Below are positions 1-7,385 of a DNA stretch of 64,000 nucleotides, piece by piece. Origin of the DNA: Flavobacteriaceae bacterium GF1 (lineage in GTDB: Bacteria > Bacteroidota > Bacteroidia > Flavobacteriales > Flavobacteriaceae). Both the position numbers and the translations under genes were made by a program. Location of the stretch: the NCBI GenBank assembly GCA_009797885.1, contig WNKP01000002.1, positions 1 through 64,000 of the forward strand. Direction: 5' to 3'. Below the pieces are notes generated by a model, which was not told where the DNA came from, did no database searches, and worked only from the letters and a program-made list of their open reading frames with translations. Every line of letters starts with the position of its first letter. Within the stretch, counting starts at the first letter, position 1.

Positions 1-306
1 ATTTTCAACATTGCCCACATCCCAGTTACCTATGTCCTGATTGAAGGAACTGGCACGCCAGAACATATGATGCATATTTTCAACATTGCTCACATCCCAG
101 TTACCTATGTCCTGATTGAAGGAACTGGCACCCCGGAACATGCCAATCATATTTGTGACCTTGCCCACGTTCCAGCCGCCTATGTCCTGATTGAAGGAAC
201 TGGCATCCCAGAACATTAGACTCATATCCGTTACGTTTCCCACATCCCAGTTACCTATGTCCTGATTGAAGGAACTGGCACCCCAGAACATGCCACTCAT
301 ATCTGT
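1..306 (-). repeat. 75-bp in-frame tandem repeats (BspA units)
   Basis: At least four near-identical 75-bp units encode the 25-residue BspA repeat. The DNA core cctatgtcctgattgaagg recurs at 75-bp spacing (for example at 29 and 104). Nucleotide identity between units is very high, which points to recent expansion or gene conversion. The array continues past the left edge. Confidence 0.9.
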
Positions 307-912
307 TACCTGGGTCAGGTCGGGGGCATCTGTGGCCGTGACCTGTAGGTTGGTACATCCATAGAAGGCCCTCTCCATACTTTTCCACTGGATATAGCCC
401 CACTGCTTCACGGTCTGTATCTTGTCCTTGTCACCGCTATCGTTGAAATAGATCCTGGGGAAATCTCCCCTGATGGATACGGTGTAGGTGCCTGCACTGC
501 TATAGGTATAATCAGCGTTTCCGGTGACGTACTGGCTTGTCTCGTTAATCCCATCATTATCGCTATCCTCACCCCAATCCACAGTGTAATCGTAGCCACT
601 TCCTCCGGTGGGAATGGTGATGGACAGGTCTCCGTCCCCTATACCATTTTCTCCTACCTGCCAAGTAGTGATAAAAGCGTCCTGTGCCATAGCAGTAGCA
701 CTGAGGATAAATATTAACAGTATGGCAAAAATGTGCTTTTTCCTATATTTTTGTACCGTTCCCCGACGTCTGGGCCTATCGGTTGTCTGCCATAAACCAC
801 CGCGCCCGACAATGGCAAGAGCATTGTGCATCAAAAAGAACGGTGGGGTGCTTTTCTTGCCTTTTTTAGAATTTGGGACGGAACTATATTGAAGTAGTAA
901 TCTTTTTTTCAT
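1..912 (-). CDS. BspA-like (DUF285) repeat surface protein, 3' end beyond window
   Basis: An open frame runs leftward from an ATG at 912 and is still open at base 1, so the C-terminus is missing. A hydrophobic export segment ending in SATAMAQ lies at about residues 60-80. It is followed by a region with a PKD-like look (YTVDWGEDSDNDG) and then 25-residue repeats of the type MFxGASSFNQDIGNWDVxNV, the signature of the BspA/DUF285 family of surface proteins. The roughly 60 residues before the signal segment are unusually long. No ATG lies directly in front of the signal, so the start is uncertain (912, or the in-frame ATG near 831). Such proteins are thought to bind surfaces or host/matrix proteins. 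The specific function here is unknown. Confidence 0.8.
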   Translation of the reverse strand, partial: MKKRLLLQYSSVPNSKKGKKSTPPFFLMHNALAIVGRGGLWQTTDRPRRRGTVQKYRKKHIFAILLIFILSATAMAQDAFITTWQVGENGIGDGDLSITIPTGGSGYDYTVDWGEDSDNDGINETSQYVTGNADYTYSSAGTYTVSIRGDFPRIYFNDSGDKDKIQTVKQWGYIQWKSMERAFYGCTNLQVTATDAPDLTQVTDMSGMFWGASSFNQDIGNWDVGNVTDMSLMFWDASSFNQDIGGWNVGKVTNMIGMFRGASSFNQDIGNWDVSNVENMHHMFWRASSFNQDIGNWDVGNVEN

Positions 913-1043
913 CTTATCGGAACTTTTGTTGGTACAATGGTCAATACCATGTATCCAATCGTTCGCAGATCAAAGAATATTGATAAACTAAAAGCAGTTT
1001 AACCCTTGCTTTTAAATTGTGCTAAAAAAAGTGTGGAAACCTA

Positions 1044-1193
1044 TTAAATCAGGGACAAAACGGAAATGGCCTGGACGGCCTTGTTGAAATCCGGATCCAG
1101 TGGGTTCACCAACAGCTTGTGTTCCCTCGGATAACAGGACAACGGCATCCTTCTATCGCTGGTGGAAATGGGATACAAGTCCGGCCTGGAAAA
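1044..1193 (-). pseudogene. C-terminal remnant of a possible RES-domain toxin
   Basis: Between the BspA gene and the next gene, the minus strand has a roughly 49-codon open stretch with no start. It ends in MPLSCYPREHKLLVNPLDPD and a short tail. The pattern of small/hydrophobic residues then LLVNPLDPDF resembles the conserved C-terminus of RES-family NAD-degrading toxins (typically LINPxHPDF). An in-frame stop lies at 1194-1196. No partner antitoxin is visible. The rest of 912-1274 holds no gene I can recognise. The family assignment is tentative. Confidence 0.3.
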
Positions 1194-1273
1194 TCAATTC
1201 CGATAAAAAAGCCCCTTATTGAATTAGGTTCATGGTCAAAGTGTATTTTTATTCCGATAGGTTTACTATAGTT

Positions 1274-1594
1274 TTATTGAACTTTTGGATTTCTTTTTGT
1301 TGCTCCATTAGAAAGAAACCATTGGGCAATCTCACGAGCCTCTAAATTGAACCATTCTTTTTGGAGCTTATATTTTTCGAAATATTTGTGGGCTTTTCTT
1401 TCCCAAGATCTGGCTTCTTTTTCGTTTTCATATATGAAAACTTCCCAAACTATTAAATTTCTAGGATTGCCCCTTTTCAAATTAGCATTCATTCTCCATT
1501 CAGGAGGATTTTTGGTGAATCCAATTTTTGTCCATGGACCACTCTTATCCCCCTCAAAAGGTTCTTCAGTAATAAGATATACATGTCCAGGCAT
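1274..1594 (-). CDS. GIY-YIG / T5orf172-like nuclease-domain protein
   Basis: This 106-residue protein starts GHVYLIT, continues with KIGFTKNPPEWR, and ends in an E-rich helix followed by EWFNL. That order is the GIY-YIG-related T5orf172/MUG113 fold, in which Y, the K-I-G strand, R and a later E line the active site. The domain fills the whole protein, so it is stand-alone. Such proteins are often phage- or defence-associated, but substrate and role are unknown. The last codons (KVQ-stop) are themselves part of a junction motif, so the C-terminus may have been set by recombination. The start ATG lies only 8 nt after another motif copy. Confidence 0.65.
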   Translation of the reverse strand: MPGHVYLITEEPFEGDKSGPWTKIGFTKNPPEWRMNANLKRGNPRNLIVWEVFIYENEKEARSWERKAHKYFEKYKLQKEWFNLEAREIAQWFLSNGATKRNPKVQ

Positions 1595-1621
1595 TTGAAT
1601 GGTTTTATTTGAACTTTTAAA

Positions 1622-1777
1622 TTATTTCTTGTCTACAAATAAAATTACTATATACACTATCAGTCCAGCAACTGCTACAACGCCAAAAACAATTTCTCTT
1701 TGCATCAGAAGCATAAAAATGCCCCCGATTAACAGGGACCACAAGCAACCTTTAAAACTACTGGGCATGCTACCCAT
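1622..1777 (-). CDS. Small membrane protein, 51 aa
   Basis: An ATG at 1777 opens a 51-codon frame with two hydrophobic stretches (around residues 10-25 and 30-46, the second VAGLIVYIVILF) and a charged DKK C-terminus. It sits alone between two junction motifs (1787-1806 before it, 1601-1618 just after its stop), the same arrangement as the longer neighbouring genes. It probably spans the inner membrane twice. No family is recognised. Support comes from the membrane topology and its placement in the cassette-like array. Confidence 0.5.
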   Translation of the reverse strand: MGSMPSSFKGCLWSLLIGGIFMLLMQREIVFGVVAVAGLIVYIVILFVDKK

Positions 1778-1796
1778 ATATTGAAATCCTTTTTTT

Positions 1797-2405
1797 TTAA
1801 CTTTTATCTGAGCTTGCTCTATTGAACAATTTCAACTCAACTTCCAATGGTATTTGATTAATGTAATATTGACGAATTCTTTTTTGATAACTTAAATACG
1901 TATCATATTCATCTATCTTGCTCCATGGCATTGACAATGGGCTTATTTGTGCGTCTTTTTCAAACTCCATCTGAATAACACCGTCAACCGGCACATGAAA
2001 ATATCGACTGTTCTTGCTTATTCCGAGAATTCTTTGTTCGCCCAGGGCAAATAGGTACTTTAGGTACATATTAATCCATTTTTGGGCTTGTCCGATGGTC
2101 ATTTTGGTGAATTTGTATTCTCTATTGAAGGCTCTGATAAGCTTTTGGCATGCATTTTTGTGAACATCGTCGAATGAATCTTGGCAATTAAAACCTGTTA
2201 CAAGCAATAAATTGCTCAGATCCATCAATCTCCTTCGAAGTTCTATATATTTAGTTTTTGTCTGTTCCGCTCTTAATCCTCTCAATGTTCTATTTAAATC
2301 GCGATAAGCCCTATCCGCACAAGCCGAAAACAAGTCCTCTTTAGGATTTAGATAAACCCGAATCCAAAAATCTTCAATATCTATTGGCCTTAACTCCGAC
2401 ATCAA
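1797..2405 (-). CDS. Hypothetical protein, 202 aa
   Basis: This soluble, helix-rich, basic protein has no signal peptide or membrane segment. The most distinctive stretch is IGQAQKWINMYLKYLFALGE at about residues 103-122, followed by HVPVDGVI. I have the impression of a widespread uncharacterised family with this GQAQKWxNMxLKYL motif, but cannot name it. The start is at one of two adjacent ATGs at 2405 and 2402. The gene's final codons (DKS-stop) merge into a junction motif. Function unknown. Confidence 0.6.
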   Translation of the reverse strand: MMSELRPIDIEDFWIRVYLNPKEDLFSACADRAYRDLNRTLRGLRAEQTKTKYIELRRRLMDLSNLLLVTGFNCQDSFDDVHKNACQKLIRAFNREYKFTKMTIGQAQKWINMYLKYLFALGEQRILGISKNSRYFHVPVDGVIQMEFEKDAQISPLSMPWSKIDEYDTYLSYQKRIRQYYINQIPLEVELKLFNRASSDKS

Positions 2406-2488
2406 AAGTTATGTTTCGAATCGTTTAAATAAACTTTTAAGAACTAGAATAGAGTATTTCTTCGGATAAGTTATTGACAACAGTAATT

Positions 2489-3685
2489 TTAGCGATTATC
2501 AATTTCCAATCGATTTTTAGCCTCTTTACATTTCAATAATTGCTTTATTGCATTTTCATTTTCGGGATTCAATGTTAAAGATTTAGCATAATTTCTGATT
2601 GAATTGTTCCAATCCTTATTATCGAAATAGGCTTCCCCTAAACTGTCATAAAGGTCATAATCGTTTGGCATTAGACTAATCCCATATTGAAATACTTTTA
2701 TTGCCGTGTCCGAATTATTTTTGTCATTTAACCATTCGTATCCTAGTATATTAATAGTATCATTGAATTCCATTTTTATTAATTCTTCCTCGGAGTATGC
2801 CTCTGGGTTTAGTTGCTCTTGTAAAAATAGAACAGGGTTGTTTACGTCATTGTATTTATAATAAAACTTACTTCCTAAGGACTCTTTGGGAAATAGGTCG
2901 ACCATCATCATCCTATGATTTTCTTTTTGTAATTCCTTGATTAAATCCAATTCAACGTATTCAGTAAAATCTTGATATAAATAAACTCTTATCTTCAGAG
3001 AAGTTAAATCATATATTGTAGAATATTGAGTAGAAAACAAATCTGAACTTTTTTGTTTCATACTTTTCATCGCATTACTGCAATAGTCTAAAGTGGCCTC
3101 TCCTTTCGTAGTGTTTAGAAATTCTTGTCCTGCTTGAAACCAAGGAAGAGAGACATCTTCAACAGATTGTATTTGAGAATAATAAAAGTTGGAAAATGAT
3201 TTTTCCGATTCTTCACCAATAATTAATTGGTCTCCCTCAACAATTAAATACCTCCCTGATTTATCGACAAACACGACCATACTACTCGAAAGAGAGCTTA
3301 AATTAATATTTTCCAAATATGATTTTACTTCCTCTACAGTAGACATAGTTCGCATGATATTCTTAATGGCTTTGCCGATAGATATTTTGGTCTTTCCTTC
3401 CGTATTTGTAATAGGTAATTCTGGCATTGCAAAACCATCAAAAACCAAACCTGCTTCATTGATGGCGCCCTGAGCAAAATTATCTAAGAGCCCCATATAC
3501 ATTACTCCAAATTCTTTATCTCCAGCAACTTCAAACCAAAATTGATTATTTGGACTTAAAAAATCTTCATTATTACCAACGAGGGTTTTTCCATTTTTAG
3601 TGATTTTATACATAGTGCAGGAACTCCCTGTAATTGGTTTTAGTAAAAAAGTTGTTAGTAAAACAATTATAAGTTTATTTTTCAT
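2489..3685 (-). CDS. Secreted Ntn-type linear-amide hydrolase with C-terminal TPRs
   Basis: I chose the ATG at 3685 because it begins a clean signal peptide (MKNKLIIVLLTTFLLKPITG). The mature protein then starts SSC-TMYKITKNGKTLVGNNEDF, which fits the N-terminal-nucleophile cysteine and the GxNxD motif of choloylglycine hydrolase/penicillin V acylase and peptidase C45 relatives. The Ntn domain covers about 270 residues. The C-terminal third contains TPR-like helices (ALKxFQYGISLMPNDYDLYDSLGEAYF). The likely reaction is cleavage of a C-N amide bond, acting outside the cytoplasm. The substrate is unknown. The gene sits alone between two junction motifs. Confidence 0.7.
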   Translation of the reverse strand: MKNKLIIVLLTTFLLKPITGSSCTMYKITKNGKTLVGNNEDFLSPNNQFWFEVAGDKEFGVMYMGLLDNFAQGAINEAGLVFDGFAMPELPITNTEGKTKISIGKAIKNIMRTMSTVEEVKSYLENINLSSLSSSMVVFVDKSGRYLIVEGDQLIIGEESEKSFSNFYYSQIQSVEDVSLPWFQAGQEFLNTTKGEATLDYCSNAMKSMKQKSSDLFSTQYSTIYDLTSLKIRVYLYQDFTEYVELDLIKELQKENHRMMMVDLFPKESLGSKFYYKYNDVNNPVLFLQEQLNPEAYSEEELIKMEFNDTINILGYEWLNDKNNSDTAIKVFQYGISLMPNDYDLYDSLGEAYFDNKDWNNSIRNYAKSLTLNPENENAIKQLLKCKEAKNRLEIDNR

Positions 3686-3762
3686 CTTGATTATAGTAAT
3701 AACACTATTGGTAAATACTACCTTTTTGAGCAACTGTTACAGTTAATCAATAGAAGAATCAT

Positions 3763-4398
3763 TTATTTGAACTTTTCTTTTAGTATTTTCCAAAGTATGT
3801 CATGGGTGTTGGGAGAAATATGTGCCGCACTATGGGGTACAGATCCAAACTTGAATTTATAGAACAAAACTCCTGTGCGAACAAATGATCTTCTGTTTTT
3901 TCCTTCAGGAAGAACACCATGGTTTTCTATTGAACTTAATTCCTGTTCATTCAAGTATTTTGGCGCCCCCATCATAATTAAATATGGGGGGTTGATATAT
4001 TCAACGTATTCTTTAAACAAAGGTATGGCATCACGCCAATCTTGATAACTAAGATAATCTGTATTTGGTGTCCTAAAGAAACAGAGGTTGCTGTAGTTGA
4101 CTTCATCAAAGGTATATCCAAAGTATTTTAATAAATAATGGTTAACATGCGTTTTAAATGGCCATGTATCATTGTCTATTATACTTGGATATGAAGTTTG
4201 AGCCTGATGGCCCTCAAAATCTTTATCTTGACTAACCCCCCAATTTAATCCAAACACTATGGGTTTCTTACTATAGATAGGACCATTACATATTGAGTAG
4301 TACCAATTTTTATCTTTGTTCTTAGAATATACTTCACTGTTCTTAAAAACCCTATCCGTCTTTTCTTGAAGCTGTTTAAAAAATTGTTTTTCGGTCAT
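3763..4398 (-). CDS. Hypothetical protein, possibly uracil-DNA-glycosylase-like fold
   Basis: This is a 211-residue soluble protein. Near residue 45 it has PIVFGLNWGVSQD, which recalls the glycine-rich first motif of the uracil-DNA glycosylase superfamily. Then come NYSNLCFFRTPN and a late SVPHSAAHISPN that could match the HPSP-like motif. The match is by pattern only and key residues are not certain. A junction motif (4399-4413) ends exactly at the start ATG, and another overlaps its stop (codons for KFK-stop). Function should be treated as unknown. Confidence 0.5.
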   Translation of the reverse strand: MTEKQFFKQLQEKTDRVFKNSEVYSKNKDKNWYYSICNGPIYSKKPIVFGLNWGVSQDKDFEGHQAQTSYPSIIDNDTWPFKTHVNHYLLKYFGYTFDEVNYSNLCFFRTPNTDYLSYQDWRDAIPLFKEYVEYINPPYLIMMGAPKYLNEQELSSIENHGVLPEGKNRRSFVRTGVLFYKFKFGSVPHSAAHISPNTHDILWKILKEKFK

Positions 4399-4415
4399 CC
4401 TTTTTTGAACTTTAG

Positions 4416-4964
4416 TCAGTTCAACTCTCTGTTTTTACAATTTTGCCTTAAATCATATTGTTTCCTAAAAACATAGGTTAGAAAACCATTTTCATTGAAA
4501 ATTACAATTCTGTCACCAATGATATTTGCTGTTCGTATATGTCTTTGAAAGTAATTGGTTTTCCCACCTTTCGAAGGGAAAAACTGTTCCATTTTAAGTT
4601 GATACTCGGTTATTTTATATTTTCCGCCGTACCGGGTCGAGTTTTTATTGGGATTGTAAAGGCGATATTCCATAGATGTTCTTTTAAAAAATCCATCGTT
4701 ATGGAAAAGAAGAATCTGAGGATCCTTCTTTTCGTCCTCGTTATAATATCTTCCTTCAAAAACTTGCACATAATATGCGGCTGTATCGATTTTTTGCAAA
4801 TCCTCCGCAGTTGGAATTTTTTCAAACCTCCATTTGACCGTATTACCAATGATGCGCTCCCCGTCTTGGTTGATTGGTATTCTGTGAAACCCAATTGAAG
4901 GAATACAACTGGATACAATAAATAAGGAGAACACCAAGAATAAAGTTGTTGCCCGAGATATCAT
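4416..4964 (-). CDS. Small lipoprotein, 182 aa, unknown function
   Basis: The N-terminus LFLVFSLFIVSSC is a lipoprotein signal with Cys at residue 20. The mature part is beta-rich and polar, with no recognised motif. Export to the outer membrane or periplasm is likely. Its stop is followed 17 nt later by the next start, with a junction motif in the gap. A reading frame on the other strand through this gene is considered a shadow. Confidence 0.6.
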   Translation of the reverse strand: MISRATTLFLVFSLFIVSSCIPSIGFHRIPINQDGERIIGNTVKWRFEKIPTAEDLQKIDTAAYYVQVFEGRYYNEDEKKDPQILLFHNDGFFKRTSMEYRLYNPNKNSTRYGGKYKITEYQLKMEQFFPSKGGKTNYFQRHIRTANIIGDRIVIFNENGFLTYVFRKQYDLRQNCKNRELN

Positions 4965-5076
4965 GCATTTAAATTAAGCATAAGTCAGCATTAGAGATAA
5001 TGATTCATAAAAATCAAAATAAATCTGATGGGGTTTGAGTAGTAATTGGCAATCTTTTATTTGAACTTTCTTAAAA

Positions 5077-5853
5077 TTATGAATTTAAACTCGAGGTGTA
5101 CCTGCAACCAGGAAAGTTCGTGCAGCCATGGAATTTTCCATACTTTCCATCTTTTACCTCCAATTTGCTACCGCACTTTGGGCATGTATCTACCATACGG
5201 TTCTTTTTATTTCGATTAATGGCCTCTTTAACATTTTTACGATGTCGCTTTCTGACAGCCCTTCCCGTTTGAAGGTGTTGACCAATGATTTCATTGATCG
5301 CTATTAATTGTTGGTGGGTAATGATAACTTCTTTGTTTTTTCCAATTGTCCTTAACAGTCTTCTTTTTTTTATCACTGGGACGGTAGACACAATCTTCTT
5401 CAATTTTGACTCACCCGCGAAGACCACAATGGGGAAAAAATATTCATCTTTCAGGGTTGTGGAAAGGGATTTGAGAAAGTTGATATGTTTCCAGTTTTGT
5501 ATGACCGGATTATAAAGTTTGTATTTCTTTTTGTAAAGGGTTTGTGTCCAGTATTTTGATTTTTCATTACCGAATATCCAACCCTTGTAATTTTTGGTCT
5601 CAATCACAAATATTCCATAAAGGGAAATTATTAAATGGTCAATTTGAGAAGTCCTTCCATTCTTTGTCAAGTAAACATTGTTATGAACTTTATAAGCGCT
5701 CTTGTTTAATCTTTTGAGTTTCCTGGCAACCAAATATTCTCCCCAAGAGCCATAAATTCTTGGGAGGTAAGACTTTTTAAACAAAATGAAGAAAACATAA
5801 CTAACCAATAACAGAATTACATAGAGATAGGCACTGTCGAATTTTTGAAGCAT
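5077..5853 (-). CDS. NERD-domain protein with topoisomerase-type zinc finger
   Basis: Domains in order are one N-terminal membrane segment (about residues 8-25), then a NERD nuclease-related domain (WGEYLVARKL...QIDHLIISLYGIFVIETKNYKGW, about 37-95). The D and ExK residues fit the endonuclease-like core. Last is a C-terminal four-cysteine finger (CPKCGSKL...GCTNFPGCRY, about 224-250) of the topoisomerase I zinc-ribbon type. NERD proteins are presumed nucleases or DNA-processing factors; a defence role is possible but unproven. It occupies its own interval in the cassette-like array. A junction motif lies a few bases after its stop. Confidence 0.75.
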   Translation of the reverse strand: MLQKFDSAYLYVILLLVSYVFFILFKKSYLPRIYGSWGEYLVARKLKRLNKSAYKVHNNVYLTKNGRTSQIDHLIISLYGIFVIETKNYKGWIFGNEKSKYWTQTLYKKKYKLYNPVIQNWKHINFLKSLSTTLKDEYFFPIVVFAGESKLKKIVSTVPVIKKRRLLRTIGKNKEVIITHQQLIAINEIIGQHLQTGRAVRKRHRKNVKEAINRNKKNRMVDTCPKCGSKLEVKDGKYGKFHGCTNFPGCRYTSSLNS

Positions 5854-5939
5854 TTGTTTTATTCTGTTGTCATCTACAAATCGGAAATGGCAAGCATCTG
5901 TCGTTAAGAGAATTATCCTTTATTCGAACTTTATTTCAA

Positions 5940-6434
5940 TCACTGGTCTTTAGCTCGAACAATTAAACTAATTGTTCTTATAAAGGGCTTTCCAAATTCG
6001 TTTTGAGTTTCTAAAATTCCCTTGTATCTGTTTAGCTCTTCATTTAATTCTATACTATTTTGAAATGCACCATTTTTTAGTTCAAGCGTATCTCCATTTA
6101 TTACATTTAGCCCATTATCGAAATTTAAACTATCCCCTATTATCACCAAGCTACCTCCGTTTACATTGTAAGCAGCAAAAACTATCTCTTCCCTATAAAT
6201 GGAATTGACCCGATTGCTATTCTTGCAATAAGGTATATGTCGGATTTTTATACTATCGAAGACATATTTTTGGTTGACTTTATCCAACAACAACTTAAGA
6301 GAATCATTTTTCTTTTCCAGCTCAGAAATTCTATTGTTGAGAGGTTCAAAATTAGAATTTTTACAGCCTATACTTAGGACACAAACTACGGTCAAAATTG
6401 AAAGTGAAACTACATTTAATTTAAGGTTCTTCAT
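5940..6434 (-). CDS. Lipoprotein with coiled coil, 164 aa
   Basis: It has a lipoprotein signal ending in VLSIGC (Cys at about 24). Next is a short heptad-like helix (NRISELEKKNDSLKLLLDKV), then a beta-rich domain with repeated GD/NGD turns. No family is recognised. Its start ATG directly abuts a junction motif (6435-6449) and its stop is followed 6 nt later by another. Confidence 0.55.
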   Translation of the reverse strand: MKNLKLNVVSLSILTVVCVLSIGCKNSNFEPLNNRISELEKKNDSLKLLLDKVNQKYVFDSIKIRHIPYCKNSNRVNSIYREEIVFAAYNVNGGSLVIIGDSLNFDNGLNVINGDTLELKNGAFQNSIELNEELNRYKGILETQNEFGKPFIRTISLIVRAKDQ

Positions 6435-6455
6435 CCTTTTTTTGAACTCTTGGTT

Positions 6456-6563
6456 CTAAAATAAATTTGGAATAATCACATTGAATATCAATTCGTATAA
6501 AATAACCCCTGCCAAAATTCCGATGGCAAAGGCCCTCCAGTTTTTTTTCTTTTTGTTATCCAT
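6456..6563 (-). CDS. Small single-pass membrane protein, 35 aa
   Basis: ATG at 6563 opens a 35-codon frame: a basic N-terminus (DNKKKKNWR), then one hydrophobic helix (AFAIGILAGVILYELIF), then a stop. It is flanked by junction motifs on both sides (6564-6584 immediately before the ATG, 6435-6449 seven bases after the stop), so it occupies a cassette slot by itself. Unknown function. Confidence 0.45.
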   Translation of the reverse strand: MDNKKKKNWRAFAIGILAGVILYELIFNVIIPNLF

Positions 6564-6650
6564 CTTACGTTTATTTAACTTTTTGACCGTTCGGCTATAT
6601 TAAGTTTGCTAAAGGTCATGCACTGCAGGCGTCATTGGCAACTATTCTTA

Positions 6651-7088
6651 TCAAGAATAGTTGAAGAACAGCTCAATAAAAACACCAAGGACAAGACTTA
6701 ATATGGCAACAAAACGAGATAAGCGTTTTAATTCAAATGGGTTTGCAAATGCTAGCCAGATACATAACAGGCCACAAATCGATAAAATTATTGTTCCGTA
6801 CAAAGGTACGATGCTGTCGAAAAGACCTAATTGGTCAAAGAGAGGATCTAGCAAGGCTGTAAATCCAAAAAGAGCTAAAGCGAAATTTGTTTTATTATGC
6901 CCTATTAAAAAGTAGTAACCTGCTATTAAAAGCTCAACACTTATGGCCAGAGGACCAAATTGATTGTAATATTCCCTTTTAAAATAGGCCTCAAGTCCTT
7001 GAGGAAATTCAATCCTTAATATAAAAGCAACACTTAAAACAAGGCCAATAAGCAAAAACAATAACGAAACAAGTTTTCTTTTTTTCAT
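6651..7088 (-). CDS. Four-TM membrane protein, 145 aa
   Basis: I prefer the ATG at 7088 (MKKRKLVSLLFLLIG) over the upstream in-frame TTG. About four hydrophobic helices span the protein, ending ILSLVLGVFIELFFNYS. No family is recognised. Its stop is followed by GTTGCCAATGACGCC and, about 65 nt further, by a junction motif. Confidence 0.6.
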   Translation of the reverse strand: MKKRKLVSLLFLLIGLVLSVAFILRIEFPQGLEAYFKREYYNQFGPLAISVELLIAGYYFLIGHNKTNFALALFGFTALLDPLFDQLGLFDSIVPLYGTIILSICGLLCIWLAFANPFELKRLSRFVAILSLVLGVFIELFFNYS

Positions 7089-7208
7089 AAGGTCTTTCCA
7101 AATGTCTGCCAACAGTTGTGTGTCAATAATACAATTTATATGCCTTTTACGAGTGGAACTAAATTAAGATAATTTTTGGGGGTATGTTGGTGGTGCCTGG
7201 CAATCGTT

Positions 7209-7310
7209 TTATTGAACTTTATTCTTGTTGACTAATTCAATACCAATTATCTCAGCTTCTGCCACTTTCTGAGGCCCTATATGAATCCACCATTTTTGTC
7301 CAATGTTCAT
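7209..7310 (-). CDS. 33-aa ORF at array edge, probably a truncated gene
   Basis: ATG at 7310 starts MNIGQKWWIHIG... and the frame stops inside a junction motif (codons KVQ-stop, the same ending as the GIY-YIG gene at 1274). This looks like a longer gene cut by a recombination event at the motif. A real function is doubtful. Confidence 0.35.
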   Translation of the reverse strand: MNIGQKWWIHIGPQKVAEAEIIGIELVNKNKVQ

Positions 7311-7385
7311 GTATCCCTCCCAGCTTTTCCGTTTTAAATGGAAAAGGTGGTCATTGGTTCCCTTGGCCCAACCCCAAAAATAGTG

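Larger units (their letters stand above)
1267..7220 (-). repeat. Array of 11 junction motifs bracketing small genes (cassette-like)
   Basis: Read on the minus strand, a motif with consensus AAAGTTCAAATAAACGATTG recurs at 1271-1286, 1601-1618, 1787-1806, 2417-2438, 3757-3776, 4399-4413, 5049-5069, 5912-5932, 6435-6449, 6564-6584 and 7199-7220. Nearly every copy overlaps or lies within about 25 nt of the stop codon of the upstream gene. In two exceptions, copies at 2417 and 6564, the motif comes 45-80 nt after the stop. Exactly one ORF lies between consecutive copies. The next start codon follows by 0-110 nt. The genes are unrelated to each other, as in integron cassette arrays. The motif does not match the canonical attC cores (RYYYAAC/GTTRRRY), and no integrase is in the window. 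A second element (GTTGNCA) lies in some gaps, near 2480, 6645 and 7120. Confidence 0.7.

Noticed and set aside
1-306. Regular repeats resembling a CRISPR array
   Set aside because: The 75-bp period is an exact multiple of three, is translated in one open frame, and has no variable spacers. It is a protein repeat.
1267-7220. Calling the junction motifs true integron attC sites
   Set aside because: The canonical core sequences and the long imperfect palindrome were not convincingly found, and no IntI-type integrase is in the window. Kept only as cassette-like.
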